From an uncultured Christensenellaceae bacterium (GTDB taxonomy: Bacteria > Bacillota > Clostridia > Christensenellales > Borkfalkiaceae): DNA of 22,472 bases. The DNA is taken from the NCBI GenBank assembly GCA_910589015.1, contig CAJUSA010000023.1:1-22472 (forward strand), given 5' to 3'. Position 1 is the stretch's first letter. Each line of letters starts with the position of its first letter. A program made the position numbers and the translations under genes. Below are positions 13,774 through 22,044 of this stretch, one piece after another. The notes below the pieces were generated by a model. It ran no database searches. It had not been told where the DNA came from and was given only the letters and a program-made list of their open reading frames with translations.

Positions 13774-14829
13774 TTATGCCGTGGCGCGGGCGGCTTTTTT
13801 CGCCGCTTTTTTCAGCTCTAACTCCACTTCTTCGCACGTTTCTTCAAGCTCGTCGTTGCAGACGATTTCCACGCCGTCTAATATATCCTGCAACTTATAT
13901 TCTTTGTTCAGATAATAAATGGTCTGATAACCGATCACCGCCGTTAAAACGGCGTTCGTCAGCCCCTGCACCGAAGAATCGATCAAAACCGATATCGCCG
14001 AGCCTAAAATGGGCACGCTCTTGACGATATCCCCCATCGTCTTGACAATGCCGTTGCCGATATTGACGCTGCCCATGCCGTAGGCAATGAGCGAGTTGGA
14101 AATGACCTTCCACAGAATTTTAACGAGTTTGGCGTCCGAAGGGCGGAAACCGTATAAAAAGACGATATCCTTGACGAGTTGCAGATTGACGGTCGCAACG
14201 AGCGCGGCGTCGATGAGCTCGGACTGCGAGAGCGCCGAATACATGCCCGCCTTTAACGACGCTTTGGTGATGATATCTTTTCCCGTCTTTTTTACCGACT
14301 TCGCATAGAGTTTCGAGAGCGTTTCTTTAAGATTTTGTTCGTTCTTGGTGTGCAGCGCCACGGCAAGTTCGCCGACCAGCTTATCGTCATACCAACCGAT
14401 TCCGTCGACCGAGGCATTGAAGTCGATGAATTTATCGGCGATCTGATGGCGCAATTCGCGGTTATGTTTTTGCGCCGCGCGCGCCGAATGCGAATTGACG
14501 TTTGTGATAAAATAACCCGTTTTGAACAGCTTGACGACGGGCACGAGAAAAAGCAGGATATAAGCAAGAACGCTTACCGCCGCCGCGCCGATGCCCGCAT
14601 ACATATGTATTTCCCACGCTTTCATGGAAAGCAAGGCGAGAACGGCAAGCAGAAAGATCCCGATCACCGCGGCAAAAAACCGCACAAAAAAGCGCGCGCT
14701 CTTGCGGTTTTCGCGGTGGACGTACTTATCCTCGTATTCGTAGATGGTCATTTTGCGTTCCGATTGCTTGTTTTGCGTTTCGGGCGGCGTTTCCTGCACG
14801 GTCAGCGCCGTTTCTTTTCTGTCCTTCAT
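13774..14829 (-). CDS. DUF697/YcjF-like membrane protein
   Basis: The protein has 351 residues. A charged N-terminus (about 1-45) precedes two membrane helices (about 46-69 and 77-100). A mixed helical segment (about 105-190) comes next. The C-terminal region (about 195-312) resembles DUF697 of YcjF-type proteins, with SQSELIDAALVATVNLQLVK, LYGFRPSD and a glycine-rich helical stretch. DUF697 proteins are often paired with or fused to GTPases, but none is seen here. The tail is acidic, then Lys/Ala-rich. GGAGG lies eight bases before ATG at 14829. It forms a two-gene unit with the seven-helix protein. No promoter is evident, so read-through from tsf is possible. Confidence 0.75.
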   Translation of the reverse strand: MKDRKETALTVQETPPETQNKQSERKMTIYEYEDKYVHRENRKSARFFVRFFAAVIGIFLLAVLALLSMKAWEIHMYAGIGAAAVSVLAYILLFLVPVVKLFKTGYFITNVNSHSARAAQKHNRELRHQIADKFIDFNASVDGIGWYDDKLVGELAVALHTKNEQNLKETLSKLYAKSVKKTGKDIITKASLKAGMYSALSQSELIDAALVATVNLQLVKDIVFLYGFRPSDAKLVKILWKVISNSLIAYGMGSVNIGNGIVKTMGDIVKSVPILGSAISVLIDSSVQGLTNAVLTAVIGYQTIYYLNKEYKLQDILDGVEIVCNDELEETCEEVELELKKAAKKAARATA

Positions 14830-14853
14830 TTGTCATTCCTCCGCTCATAAGCA

Positions 14854-14887
14854 AAATCGCCGTCCCGAACATAAGGGGCGGCGATTT
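14854..14887 (-). terminator. Hairpin terminator after rpsB-tsf
   Basis: The 13-nt arms (14854-14866 and 14875-14887) pair with one mismatch around an 8-nt loop. The minus strand ends in only a short T-run (ATTTTGC), so termination may be partial and could allow some read-through to the DUF697-like gene. Confidence 0.75.
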
Positions 14888-14899
14888 GTATCTTTTACA

Positions 14900-15811
14900 T
14901 TACTTCTTCATGGATTCGACTTGCTTTGCGACTTCCTCGCTCAGATCTTCGCTCTTCTTTTCCAGTCCCTGCCCCATGACAAAGAAACAGAATGCTTTGA
15001 GCGATACGTTCGCGCCGACCTTCTTCGCCGTTTCCGCGATGAGCTGCGCAACCGTGATCTTGTCGTCCTTAACGAATTTCTGCTCGAGCAGGCAGTTTTC
15101 TTCGTAGAACTTCTTCACCTTGCCGAGCACGATTTTTTCGGCGATCGCCTCGGGCTTGCCCTCGTTGATCACTTCCTGTTTCATGATCGCCTTTTCTTTT
15201 TCCACGACTTCCGCGGGAACGTCGGCGGCTACCATGTAACCGGGTTTTGCGAATGCGGTGTGCAGCGCAACGTTATGCGCAAGCTCTTTGGTTTCGGCGT
15301 TTTCCGCGCAATCGAAGTCGAGCATAACGCCCATCGTGCCGCCCATGTGGATATAGGTTTCCACAAAGCCCTTGCTTTCGTAAACGGTGAAACGGCGCAC
15401 GGAAATCTTTTCGCCGATGACGCCCGTCTCTTCCTGAATAAAGGTGTCGACGCTCTTGCCGCCAAGATCGCTTGCAAGCAGCTCTTCAACCGTTTTCGCG
15501 TTGGTTTTCAGCGCCTGTTTCGCCACCGTTTCCACCAAAGCGCGGAATCTGTCGCCCTTCGCCACAAAGTCGCTCTCGCAGTTGACCTCGATCAGAACGC
15601 CCTTCTTGCCCTCGACAAGCGCGTAAACAACGCCTTCCGCCGCAATTTTCGACGCGCGCTTTGCCGCTTTGGCAATGCCGCGCTCTCTTAAAATATCCGC
15701 CGCCTTGTCCATATCGCCGTCGGCGTCGATCAAAGCCTTTTTGCAATCCATCATACCTGCGCCCGTCTGCTCGCGAAGCGCCATCACGTCTTTTGCCGTA
15801 AATCCAGCCAT
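14900..15811 (-). CDS. tsf: Elongation factor Ts
   Basis: The 303-residue protein is the nucleotide exchange factor for EF-Tu. The UBA-like N-terminal domain carries the signature LREQTGAGMMDCKKAL (residues 12-27). The core domain shows EVNCESDFVAK, a slight variant of the common NCETDFV. Two EF-Tu binding subdomains and a helical C-terminus follow. GGAGA lies eight bases before ATG at 15811. The gene follows rpsB by 21 nt and shares its promoter. In Firmicutes pyrH normally follows; here three membrane-protein genes intervene. Confidence 0.97.
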   Translation of the reverse strand: MAGFTAKDVMALREQTGAGMMDCKKALIDADGDMDKAADILRERGIAKAAKRASKIAAEGVVYALVEGKKGVLIEVNCESDFVAKGDRFRALVETVAKQALKTNAKTVEELLASDLGGKSVDTFIQEETGVIGEKISVRRFTVYESKGFVETYIHMGGTMGVMLDFDCAENAETKELAHNVALHTAFAKPGYMVAADVPAEVVEKEKAIMKQEVINEGKPEAIAEKIVLGKVKKFYEENCLLEQKFVKDDKITVAQLIAETAKKVGANVSLKAFCFFVMGQGLEKKSEDLSEEVAKQVESMKK

Positions 15812-15832
15812 AATATCTCTCCTTAAACTAAA

Positions 15833-16594
15833 TTACTCTGCCGCCGTTTCGCTTGCGGGTGCTTCTTCCTGGGGAACTTCCTGCGCCGTTTCTTCCTCGT
15901 AATGAGGCGCGTCGCCTTCCTTTGCCTCGATCACGGCGTTTGCCATAACCGAAGAAATGAGCTTGATCGCGCGGATCGCGTCGTCGTTGCCGGGGATCAC
16001 ATAATCAATGAGATCGGGATCGCAGTTGGTATCGGTGATCGCGACGATGGGAATGTGCAGCTTTCTTGCCTCGCTCACCGCGATGTCCTCGTTATTGGGA
16101 TCAACGATGAAGATGACGCCGGGCATACCGCGCATATCTTTGATGCCGCCCAACGTTTCGGAAAGTTTTTCCATCTCTTTTTTGAGTCCGAGCACTTCTT
16201 TTTTGGGAAGAAGTTCGAATTCACCGCTCTGTTCCATTCTCTCGAGCTTTTCGAGGTAGTCGATGCGCGAACGAATGGTTTTGAAGTTGGTGAGCGTGCC
16301 GCCCAGCCAACGGGAATTGATATAGTACTGTCCGCAGCGTTCCGCCTCTTCCTTGATGGCGTCCTGCGCCTGCTTCTTCGTACCGACGAAGAGCACGCTC
16401 TTGCCCGCCTTCACCTGACTCACGACAAAGGCGTAAGCCTCTTCGATGAGTTTCGCCGTCATTTCAAGGTCGATGATGTGAATGTCGTGACGCGCCGCGA
16501 AGATGTACTTCTTCATCTTGGGGTTCCACTTTCTCGTCTGATGTCCGAAATGGACGCCCGCTTCGAGAAGCTGTTTCATTGCTACTACTGCCAT
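15833..16594 (-). CDS. rpsB: Ribosomal protein S2
   Basis: This 253-residue small-subunit protein is needed for late 30S assembly and S1 binding. It has the family patterns LLEAGVHFGHQTRKWNPKM at the N-terminus, VLFVGTKKQAQDAI, NSRWLGGTLTNF and FIVDPNNEDIAVSEARKL. The C-terminus ends in an acidic Glu/Ala-rich tail of about 25 residues beyond the core. GGAGG lies just before ATG at 16594. A promoter with a roughly 100-nt structured leader precedes it. Confidence 0.98.
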   Translation of the reverse strand: MAVVAMKQLLEAGVHFGHQTRKWNPKMKKYIFAARHDIHIIDLEMTAKLIEEAYAFVVSQVKAGKSVLFVGTKKQAQDAIKEEAERCGQYYINSRWLGGTLTNFKTIRSRIDYLEKLERMEQSGEFELLPKKEVLGLKKEMEKLSETLGGIKDMRGMPGVIFIVDPNNEDIAVSEARKLHIPIVAITDTNCDPDLIDYVIPGNDDAIRAIKLISSVMANAVIEAKEGDAPHYEEETAQEVPQEEAPASETAAE

Positions 16595-16696
16595 AATTCC
16601 TCCGTTACCCTCCCCCTTTCCGTTTTACCGTGCTCATATCCGCATGAAAAATTTACGGACACGGAGGGCACGCGAAAAGGAGTGCGTATTTACAGC
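16595..16696 (-). promoter_or_regulatory. Structured rpsB leader, possible autoregulatory site
   Basis: The predicted leader is about 100 nt. On the minus strand CCCTCC (16663-16668) can pair with GGAGGG (16608-16613), close to the ribosome binding site. CCGTG with TCCG (16656-16664) can pair with CGGA and CACGG (16628-16642). The two pairings overlap at 16663-16664, so they would compete in part. Ribosomal-protein leaders often bind their own product, but I do not recognise a named motif. Confidence 0.35.
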
Positions 16697-16702
16697 TTTC
16701 GT

Positions 16703-16732
16703 ATTATACCATACCCGCCCGCTCTTTGACAA
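16703..16732 (-). promoter_or_regulatory. Promoter of rpsB-tsf
   Basis: On the minus strand TTGTCA (16727-16732), an 18-bp spacer and a perfect TATAAT (16703-16708), with TGG in front as an extended -10. Confidence 0.85.
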
Positions 16733-16831
16733 CTCTTTTTTGCGCGCAGATGAAAATTTTTTTGCAAACAGGCAAAAATAGGCATATCGTCCGCAAAACC
16801 GCGATTCCACGTAATTTTTACAAAAAAACGG

Positions 16832-16860
16832 TTGAAAGTGCGATTTTGGTGTGATATAAT
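16832..16860 (+). promoter_or_regulatory. Promoter of lon-engB
   Basis: TTGAAA (16832-16837), a 17-bp spacer and TATAAT (16855-16860) preceded by TGA. No CIRCE element and no paired CtsR heptad operator were found around it, so heat-shock repression is not evident. Confidence 0.87.
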
Positions 16861-16905
16861 AGACGAAAAACCAAATTTTTCCAAATAAGAAGGAGCTACG
16901 GCGAA

Positions 16906-19233
16906 ATGCAACCCATCAACGAACAGACGGCGCTCACCGTCGTACCCATGCGTTCGCAGGTCATATTCCCCAACACGACGGGCGTGTTCGACGTCGGCAG
17001 AAGGCTTTCGGTCGCCGCCGTGGAACAGGCGGAACAGAACGGGCACCTGGTGTTCCTCACGCGGCAATACCGTTCCGAGGACGATTCCCCCACCCGCAGC
17101 GACATCTGCGCCGTAGGCACGGTGGCGCGGATCCGCCAGACGACGCGCCTGCCCGGCAATCAGCTGCGCGTTTATTACACGGGGCTTTACCGCGCCCGCA
17201 TACTCAGTTTTTATATGCAGAGCGACGCGCTCGTCGCCGTGCTCGAACGAACCGAAAGCATTCACGACGAACGCAAGGTTGAAGAGGCATATTTGCGCAT
17301 CGCGCAGGAACACGCCCAAAAACTCATCGAAAACGGCATGAAGGGACGCAAGGATCTCGAATCGGCGCTCGAAGGCGTGCACGACCCCGAACTGTTCGTC
17401 GATTTGTGCGCGCATTTCGCAAACCTGAAAGACGACGCCAAACAGACGCTGCTCGAAGAGCCTGCCGTCACCAAACGCCTTGCCCTGCTTTCGGGCTACT
17501 TGCAGGAAGAGAACGAAGTGCTCGCTCTTGCAAGAACGATCGGCGAAGAAGTACGCAAGAACATCGACAAAGCGCAACGCGAATACTACCTGCGCGAACA
17601 GCTCAAAGTCATTCACGAGCAACTCGGCGACGACATGGAAGAAGCCGACGTACTGCGCGAAAGGATCCGCGGCAAAAAACTGCCCGAAACCGTTGAGGAA
17701 AAGGCGTTACACGACCTCAAACGCATGGATAAAATGCCCCCCTCGTCGCCCGAATACGCCGTTCTGCGCAACTATCTCGATTGGATCGTCGAACTGCCGT
17801 GGAACGAAGAGACGCAGGACGTGCAATCGCTTGCCGACGTGGAAAAGACGCTCAACGACGACCATTACGGTCTGGAAAAAATCAAGGAACGCGTCGTCGA
17901 ATATCTTGCTGTGCACAAGCTGACGAACGCGCTCAAATCGCCCATACTCTGCCTTGTCGGCCCGCCCGGCGTGGGCAAGACGAGCATTGCGAACTCGATC
18001 GCCCGCGCGCTGGGCAGAACGTTCGTGCGCATGAGTTTGGGCGGCGTGAAGGACGAGGCTGAAATCCGCGGACACCGCCGCACCTATATCGGCGCCATGC
18101 CGGGGCGGATCATCTTCGAACTCAAAAACGCCAAGACAGTCAACCCCGTGTTCCTGCTCGACGAAGTCGATAAGATCTCGTCGGACATGCGCGGCGATCC
18201 TTCGAGCGCACTTTTGGAAGTGCTCGATCCCGAACAGAACGCCACCTTCCGCGACCGCTATCTCGAAGTGCCCTACGATCTTTCCAAAGTGCTCTTTATT
18301 GCCACGGCGAACACGCTCGAAACCATTCCCGCGCCCCTGCGCGACCGCATGGAAATCATCGAGCTTTCGGGCTATACCCCGCAGGAAAAGCAGGAAATCG
18401 CCAAACGCTACCTCGTGCCGAAAAAGCGCAAAGAATGCGGACTTGCCGCGGGCAATCTTTCGATCGCCGACAGCGCGATCGCAGACATGATAACGGGCTA
18501 CACCATGGAAGCGGGCGTGCGCGGCTTAGAGCGTACGGTGGGAACGGTGTGCCGCAAGGCCGCCGTGCGCATCGCCAAAGGCGAGGAAAAGAAAATCACG
18601 GTGACGAAAAAGAACCTCGAAGATTTCCTCGGCTCGAAACGCTTTCACGGCGACGACGAAATGTTGCAGCGCGACGAAATCGGCGCAGCGACGGGGCTTG
18701 CCTGGACGGCGGTCGGCGGCACTACGCTCACCATCGAAGTCACCGCCATGCAGGGCAAGGGCGAAATTCAGCTCACGGGAAAACTCGGCGACGTCATGCA
18801 GGAATCGGCGCGCGCCGCGATCAGTTATCTTCGTTCGCACGCCGGAAAATACGGACTCGACGAAGAGATCTTTGAAAAAACCGACATTCATGTGCACGTT
18901 CCCGAAGGTGCGACGCCCAAGGACGGCCCGAGCGCGGGCATCACCATGGCGACGGCGATCCTCTCCGCCCTCACGCGCAATCCCGTGCGGCGCGACGTTG
19001 CCATGACGGGCGAAATCACGCTACACGGAAAGGTGCTGCCCATCGGCGGACTCAAAGAAAAGGCGCTTGCCGCAAGCCGTATCGGCATTCACGACATCAT
19101 CATTCCCGAGGACAACCGCAAGGACATGGAAGAGATTCCCGAGGCGGTGCGCAGCGGACTTAACTTTATCTGCGTCAACAATGTGGAACAGGTGTTTGAA
19201 ACGGCGGTATCGGGGATCGGTTATGGTCATTAA
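16906..19233 (+). CDS. lon: ATP-dependent protease Lon (LonA)
   Basis: This 775-residue cytosolic protease forms a hexameric AAA+ machine that degrades misfolded and regulatory proteins. The order is standard. An N-terminal substrate domain is at about 8-200 and a coiled-coil linker at about 205-265. The AAA+ module has Walker A GPPGVGKT at 352-359 and Walker B VFLLDEVDK at 415-423. The C-terminal protease domain has catalytic Ser676 in PKDGPSAG and Lys719 in GGLKEK, with the spacing seen in E. coli. AAGGAG lies 11 bases before ATG. The last 11 bases overlap engB, a known lon-ysxC pairing in Firmicutes. Confidence 0.98.
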   Translation: MQPINEQTALTVVPMRSQVIFPNTTGVFDVGRRLSVAAVEQAEQNGHLVFLTRQYRSEDDSPTRSDICAVGTVARIRQTTRLPGNQLRVYYTGLYRARILSFYMQSDALVAVLERTESIHDERKVEEAYLRIAQEHAQKLIENGMKGRKDLESALEGVHDPELFVDLCAHFANLKDDAKQTLLEEPAVTKRLALLSGYLQEENEVLALARTIGEEVRKNIDKAQREYYLREQLKVIHEQLGDDMEEADVLRERIRGKKLPETVEEKALHDLKRMDKMPPSSPEYAVLRNYLDWIVELPWNEETQDVQSLADVEKTLNDDHYGLEKIKERVVEYLAVHKLTNALKSPILCLVGPPGVGKTSIANSIARALGRTFVRMSLGGVKDEAEIRGHRRTYIGAMPGRIIFELKNAKTVNPVFLLDEVDKISSDMRGDPSSALLEVLDPEQNATFRDRYLEVPYDLSKVLFIATANTLETIPAPLRDRMEIIELSGYTPQEKQEIAKRYLVPKKRKECGLAAGNLSIADSAIADMITGYTMEAGVRGLERTVGTVCRKAAVRIAKGEEKKITVTKKNLEDFLGSKRFHGDDEMLQRDEIGAATGLAWTAVGGTTLTIEVTAMQGKGEIQLTGKLGDVMQESARAAISYLRSHAGKYGLDEEIFEKTDIHVHVPEGATPKDGPSAGITMATAILSALTRNPVRRDVAMTGEITLHGKVLPIGGLKEKALAASRIGIHDIIIPEDNRKDMEEIPEAVRSGLNFICVNNVEQVFETAVSGIGYGH

Positions 19234-19804
19234 AGAAGCAAATTTCATTACGTCGGCGGCGCGCGCCGATCAGTTTTTAACGCCGCAGAAACCCATGATT
19301 GCGGTATGCGGCAAATCCAACGCGGGCAAGAGCACGCTCATCAACATGCTTGCGGGGCGCAAAAAGCTCGCAAAGACAAGCGGCGACCCCGGCAGGACGC
19401 GGCTTGTGAATTATTTCGATTTCGGCGCATTCTGGCTTGCCGATCTGCCCGGTTACGGCTATGCCGCCGTGGCAAAGAGCGAAAAAGAAAAATGGGCGAA
19501 ACTCTTAGACGATTTCTTCCTGAACAAAGAGCATCTTGCGCATGTGTTTCTTTTGAGCGATATCCGCCGCGATCCTTCCGAGGACGACATGCAGATGGTC
19601 GCCTTCCTCAACTACCATATCGTGCCGTTTACGGTCATTTTGACGAAGAGCGATAAACTCTCGCGCATGAAAGCAAAGGAACAGACGCGGCGCATTGCGC
19701 AGAAATACGGATTAGGCGAGGGAAACGTACTGGCGGTTTCGGGCATGACGGGCGACGGCAAAGAGGCGTTGCTCGCAAAAATCTCGCAAATTGTTTCTCT
19801 ATAA
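19223..19804 (+). CDS. engB: Ribosome biogenesis GTPase EngB (YsxC)
   Basis: This 193-residue TrmE-Era-type GTPase is needed for large-subunit assembly. The G motifs are in order: G1 GKSNAGKST, G2 region DPGRTRLVNYF, G3 DLPGYGYA, G4 TKSDK (the common form is TKADK) and G5 VSGMTGDG. The start at 19223 lies 11 bases before the end of lon, with GGGGA six bases upstream. A longer frame running back into lon was rejected because those residues do not match the family. A strong terminator follows 14 bases after the stop codon. Confidence 0.96.
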   Translation: MVIKEANFITSAARADQFLTPQKPMIAVCGKSNAGKSTLINMLAGRKKLAKTSGDPGRTRLVNYFDFGAFWLADLPGYGYAAVAKSEKEKWAKLLDDFFLNKEHLAHVFLLSDIRRDPSEDDMQMVAFLNYHIVPFTVILTKSDKLSRMKAKEQTRRIAQKYGLGEGNVLAVSGMTGDGKEALLAKISQIVSL

Positions 19805-19818
19805 TGCGGTAAATTATG

Positions 19819-19860
19819 AAAACCGCGCGCCCCATGTTCATACATGGGGCGCGCGGTTTT
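19819..19860 (+). terminator. Strong terminator after lon-engB
   Basis: The 19-nt arms (19819-19837 and 19842-19860) pair perfectly around the 4-nt loop TCAT. The arms begin with AAAA and end with TTTT, so it should also work on the minus strand against transcripts coming from hemZ. Confidence 0.95.
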
Positions 19861-19869
19861 GTTAAAAAA

Positions 19870-19896
19870 GATGTTTCGACTTCGCTCAACATGACA
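19870..19896. repeat. Dispersed intergenic repeat, short form
   Basis: This 27-bp segment contains TTTCGACTTCGCTCAACATG. It is the type of short sequence scattered between genes in many bacterial genomes, and in the reverse frame it gives the familiar spurious peptide HVERSRN. It runs straight into the tandem array. Confidence 0.55.
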
Positions 19897-20030
19897 TCGT
19901 CTTTCGCTCACAAGACAACGCCATGCACGCAACAGAACATCGCCGTTCGCACAACATGACAACGCCATGCTCTCAACAGAACATCGCCGTTCGCACAACA
20001 TGACAACACCATTTGCTCAACAGGACAAAG
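19887..20030. repeat. Tandem array of about 22-bp units
   Basis: Six and a half units of about 22 bp begin at 19887, 19909, 19930, 19952, 19974, 19996 and 20018, nearly all starting CAACA or CACAA. Two unit types alternate, giving a 44-bp higher-order period: CAACAGAACATCGCCGTTCG (19930, 19974) and CAACATGACAACGCCATGCT (19952). The first unit overlaps the dispersed repeat at 19870-19896. There are no unique spacers and no protein-coding signal. Confidence 0.85.
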
Positions 20031-20043
20031 AGCGCCCTTATCT

Positions 20044-20073
20044 TGTCACCCTGAGCGCAGCCGAAGGGTCTTG
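20044..20073. repeat. Dispersed intergenic repeat, CCTGAGCGCAGCCGAAGG type
   Basis: This segment contains CACCCTGAGCGCAGCCGAAG, a widespread short intergenic repeat type in bacterial genomes, recognised from general knowledge. It lies just downstream of the hemZ stop codon. With the array it fills the convergent gap between engB and hemZ (19805-20077), in which I see no gene. Confidence 0.55.
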
Positions 20074-20077
20074 CCCT

Positions 20078-21439
20078 TTAACCGAACAGTTTTCTTCTCT
20101 CTTCGATAAGTTTATCCACCTTGCCCAGATAGGTAACGATATCCTTCGGGCTTGCCAAACGTTCGATGCTCTCTGCGCGCAAATTCACGCGTTTGCCGAT
20201 TGCATTCGCCCCCACCGCCAAATTATCCGCCGACTCTTCCATGACGTCGATATTATAAACGGACGCAAAACCCTTTTTCGTCCAGCCCACGTTCTCGTGC
20301 GCGCCCGCCATGTATTTTTGGCGATAGAGATAATACGGCTCGTATCCCTCCGCCGCGAGCGTCTTTCTCGAATAGGCGATCATTTCGGTAAGCGACCCCT
20401 CGGCAAGCATTTGCGTCTCCTCTTTGAGCCGCGCGCCCTTTTTTAAGCACAGCGTATGCACGGTGATATTCTCGGGGCAAAGCGCAATCGCTTTATCGAC
20501 GCTTGCGCAAAATTCCTCTTCGCGCTCGTCCGTCAGCCCCGCAATGAGATCGCAGTTGAGCGTAAACGCGTAAGGCGCCGCCATTTCGAACGCCTCTTCC
20601 ACCTGCCGCGCGGTGTGTTTTCTGCCGATCCTCTCGAGCGTTTTATCCGAAAAGCTCTGCGCGTTGATGCACAGCCGCGTAACGCCGTAATCCTTGCAAA
20701 GCTGCAATTTTTCTTTGGTGAACACGTCGGCGCGCCCCGCCTCGACGGTAAATTCCTGCCCGTTCAGCAAGGGCGCCACAGTTTTTAACACGCGTTCGAG
20801 CTGCGCCGTTTCGAGCACGAAGGGTGTTCCGCCGCCGATATACACCGAGCGCAGCCGTTTAATAAGCGGTTTTACCGCCTCGATTTCGCGTTCCAGCGCC
20901 GTTAAATAAGCCTCAACGTATTGCCGCGTTTTATCGATCGGGGCGGTGACGAACGAGCAGTATACGCATTTCGTGGGGCAGAACGGAAGAGAAATGTATA
21001 AATCGCAGTTGCCCTCTCTGCGTTCATAAATGCCCTTCTGTCCTTCGATCACGCGGCGCACCAGCCCGATATTCTCTTCGGATACGCGCAACTGCCGAAA
21101 AAGCGGCGTAAAATCTTCCCCGCGTTCGAGTTGCATGTAGGCAAGGCGCGTGGGACGGATCCCCGTGAGCGAACCCCAGGGCAAGTCTTTATGAAAAAGT
21201 TCGCTCAGCAGCTCGTAGAGCGCAAGCTTTGCATAGCGTTTGATCAGGCTGTTGCGGTCGGCAAATCCCTCTGAAAAATGTTCGTAGCCGTATTCGCGCA
21301 CGCCGATGCGGAAGATGTTGCAAAACGCCGCGCCGCGCACGTCGGTTTCGTGCGCGATGTCGAGTTGTTCCGCCTCGGGAAAGAGCCGCACCACGTCCAT
21401 GAGGGCGGGAACGAGAAGTTCGTCATTACTTGTAATCAT
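20078..21439 (-). CDS. hemZ: HemZ-type radical SAM coproporphyrinogen dehydrogenase-like protein
   Basis: The protein has 453 residues. The radical SAM cluster motif is FCPTKCVYCSF with Cys154, Cys158 and Cys161; the SAM-binding GGGTP is at 202-206. An N-terminal domain of about 140 residues with GIRPTRLAYMQLERG matches the HemZ subgroup and not plain HemN/HemW. The name implies oxygen-independent oxidation of coproporphyrinogen III, but many Clostridia carry hemZ without an obvious haem pathway, so the reaction is not certain. ATG at 21439 is one base after the MBL stop codon; a longer frame to 21484 would start inside that gene. The pairing with an MBL hydrolase is typical of Clostridia. 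Confidence 0.9.
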   Translation of the reverse strand: MITSNDELLVPALMDVVRLFPEAEQLDIAHETDVRGAAFCNIFRIGVREYGYEHFSEGFADRNSLIKRYAKLALYELLSELFHKDLPWGSLTGIRPTRLAYMQLERGEDFTPLFRQLRVSEENIGLVRRVIEGQKGIYERREGNCDLYISLPFCPTKCVYCSFVTAPIDKTRQYVEAYLTALEREIEAVKPLIKRLRSVYIGGGTPFVLETAQLERVLKTVAPLLNGQEFTVEAGRADVFTKEKLQLCKDYGVTRLCINAQSFSDKTLERIGRKHTARQVEEAFEMAAPYAFTLNCDLIAGLTDEREEEFCASVDKAIALCPENITVHTLCLKKGARLKEETQMLAEGSLTEMIAYSRKTLAAEGYEPYYLYRQKYMAGAHENVGWTKKGFASVYNIDVMEESADNLAVGANAIGKRVNLRAESIERLASPKDIVTYLGKVDKLIEERRKLFG

Positions 21440-21440
21440 G

Positions 21441-22043
21441 TTATAATCCGTAATATTGTTTTTCGGCAAACAGCGAAGTATCATCGCCGTGCCCCGTGTA
21501 CAGTTTATAATCGGCGCCGAGCGCGAACAGCTTTTTCAAGCTGTTTTCCAACGCAAAATAACTGCCCGTGGGCAGATCGCACCTGCCGTAACTGCCGCAA
21601 AAAAGCGTGTCGCCTGTAAACAGACAATCGCCGATTTCATAACAGCAGCCGCCCGCCGTATGTCCCGGCGTTGCGATCACGCGCACCTTCATGCCGCACA
21701 GTTCTATTTCCTGCCCGTCGCGTAAAAGCACGTCGATTTGAAAGGGCGCGATCGGAATACCGCCGCCCATGGTTGCGGCAAGATTGTTTTCGCCCAGCAC
21801 AAGCGCGCGTTCCTCTTTCATGCACGCAACCTTAGCGCCATGCCCGTAAAACGCGCCGACGCCGCCGATATGGTCGAAATGCCCGTGCGTCAAGAGAACG
21901 TGTGTCACGCGCAACCCGCGTTTTTGCGCCTCGTCGAACACGCGCGGCTGGGCGGGGTCGATCGCGATCGCCGTTTTTCCATCGTTGGTAACAAGGTAGC
22001 TGTTTGCCGCAAACCCGACGGGATATATTTTATGTACCGTCAT
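21441..22043 (-). CDS. MBL-fold metallohydrolase (glyoxalase II-like)
   Basis: The 200-residue cytosolic protein has the metallo-beta-lactamase fold. The metal ligands are complete: THGHFDH at 52-58 (His53, His55, Asp57, His58), His128 in TPGHTAGG, Asp145 in FTGDTLF and His185 in TGHGDDT. The size and motif spacing match the YcbL/YqgX group related to hydroxyacylglutathione hydrolases, which often act on thioesters; the true substrate is unknown. The C-terminal glutathione-binding domain of classical glyoxalase II is absent. ATG is one base after the stop codon of the Sel1 gene, and hemZ begins one base after its own stop codon, so three genes are tightly coupled. Confidence 0.92.
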   Translation of the reverse strand: MTVHKIYPVGFAANSYLVTNDGKTAIAIDPAQPRVFDEAQKRGLRVTHVLLTHGHFDHIGGVGAFYGHGAKVACMKEERALVLGENNLAATMGGGIPIAPFQIDVLLRDGQEIELCGMKVRVIATPGHTAGGCCYEIGDCLFTGDTLFCGSYGRCDLPTGSYFALENSLKKLFALGADYKLYTGHGDDTSLFAEKQYYGL

Positions 22044-22044
22044 C

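Noticed and set aside
16700..16905. CIRCE or CtsR operator controlling lon
   Set aside because: Only an isolated GTCAAA-like half site is present on the rpsB side. No paired heptads and no TTAGCACTC inverted repeat were found.
19612..20001. 129-codon open frame on the minus strand across the tandem array
   Set aside because: It starts inside the 22-bp repeats, reads through the terminator and ends inside engB. The peptide with HVERSRN is the usual spurious translation of a dispersed repeat.
19887..20030. CRISPR array
   Set aside because: Units are contiguous with no unique spacers, the period is only 22/44 bp, and no cas genes are nearby.
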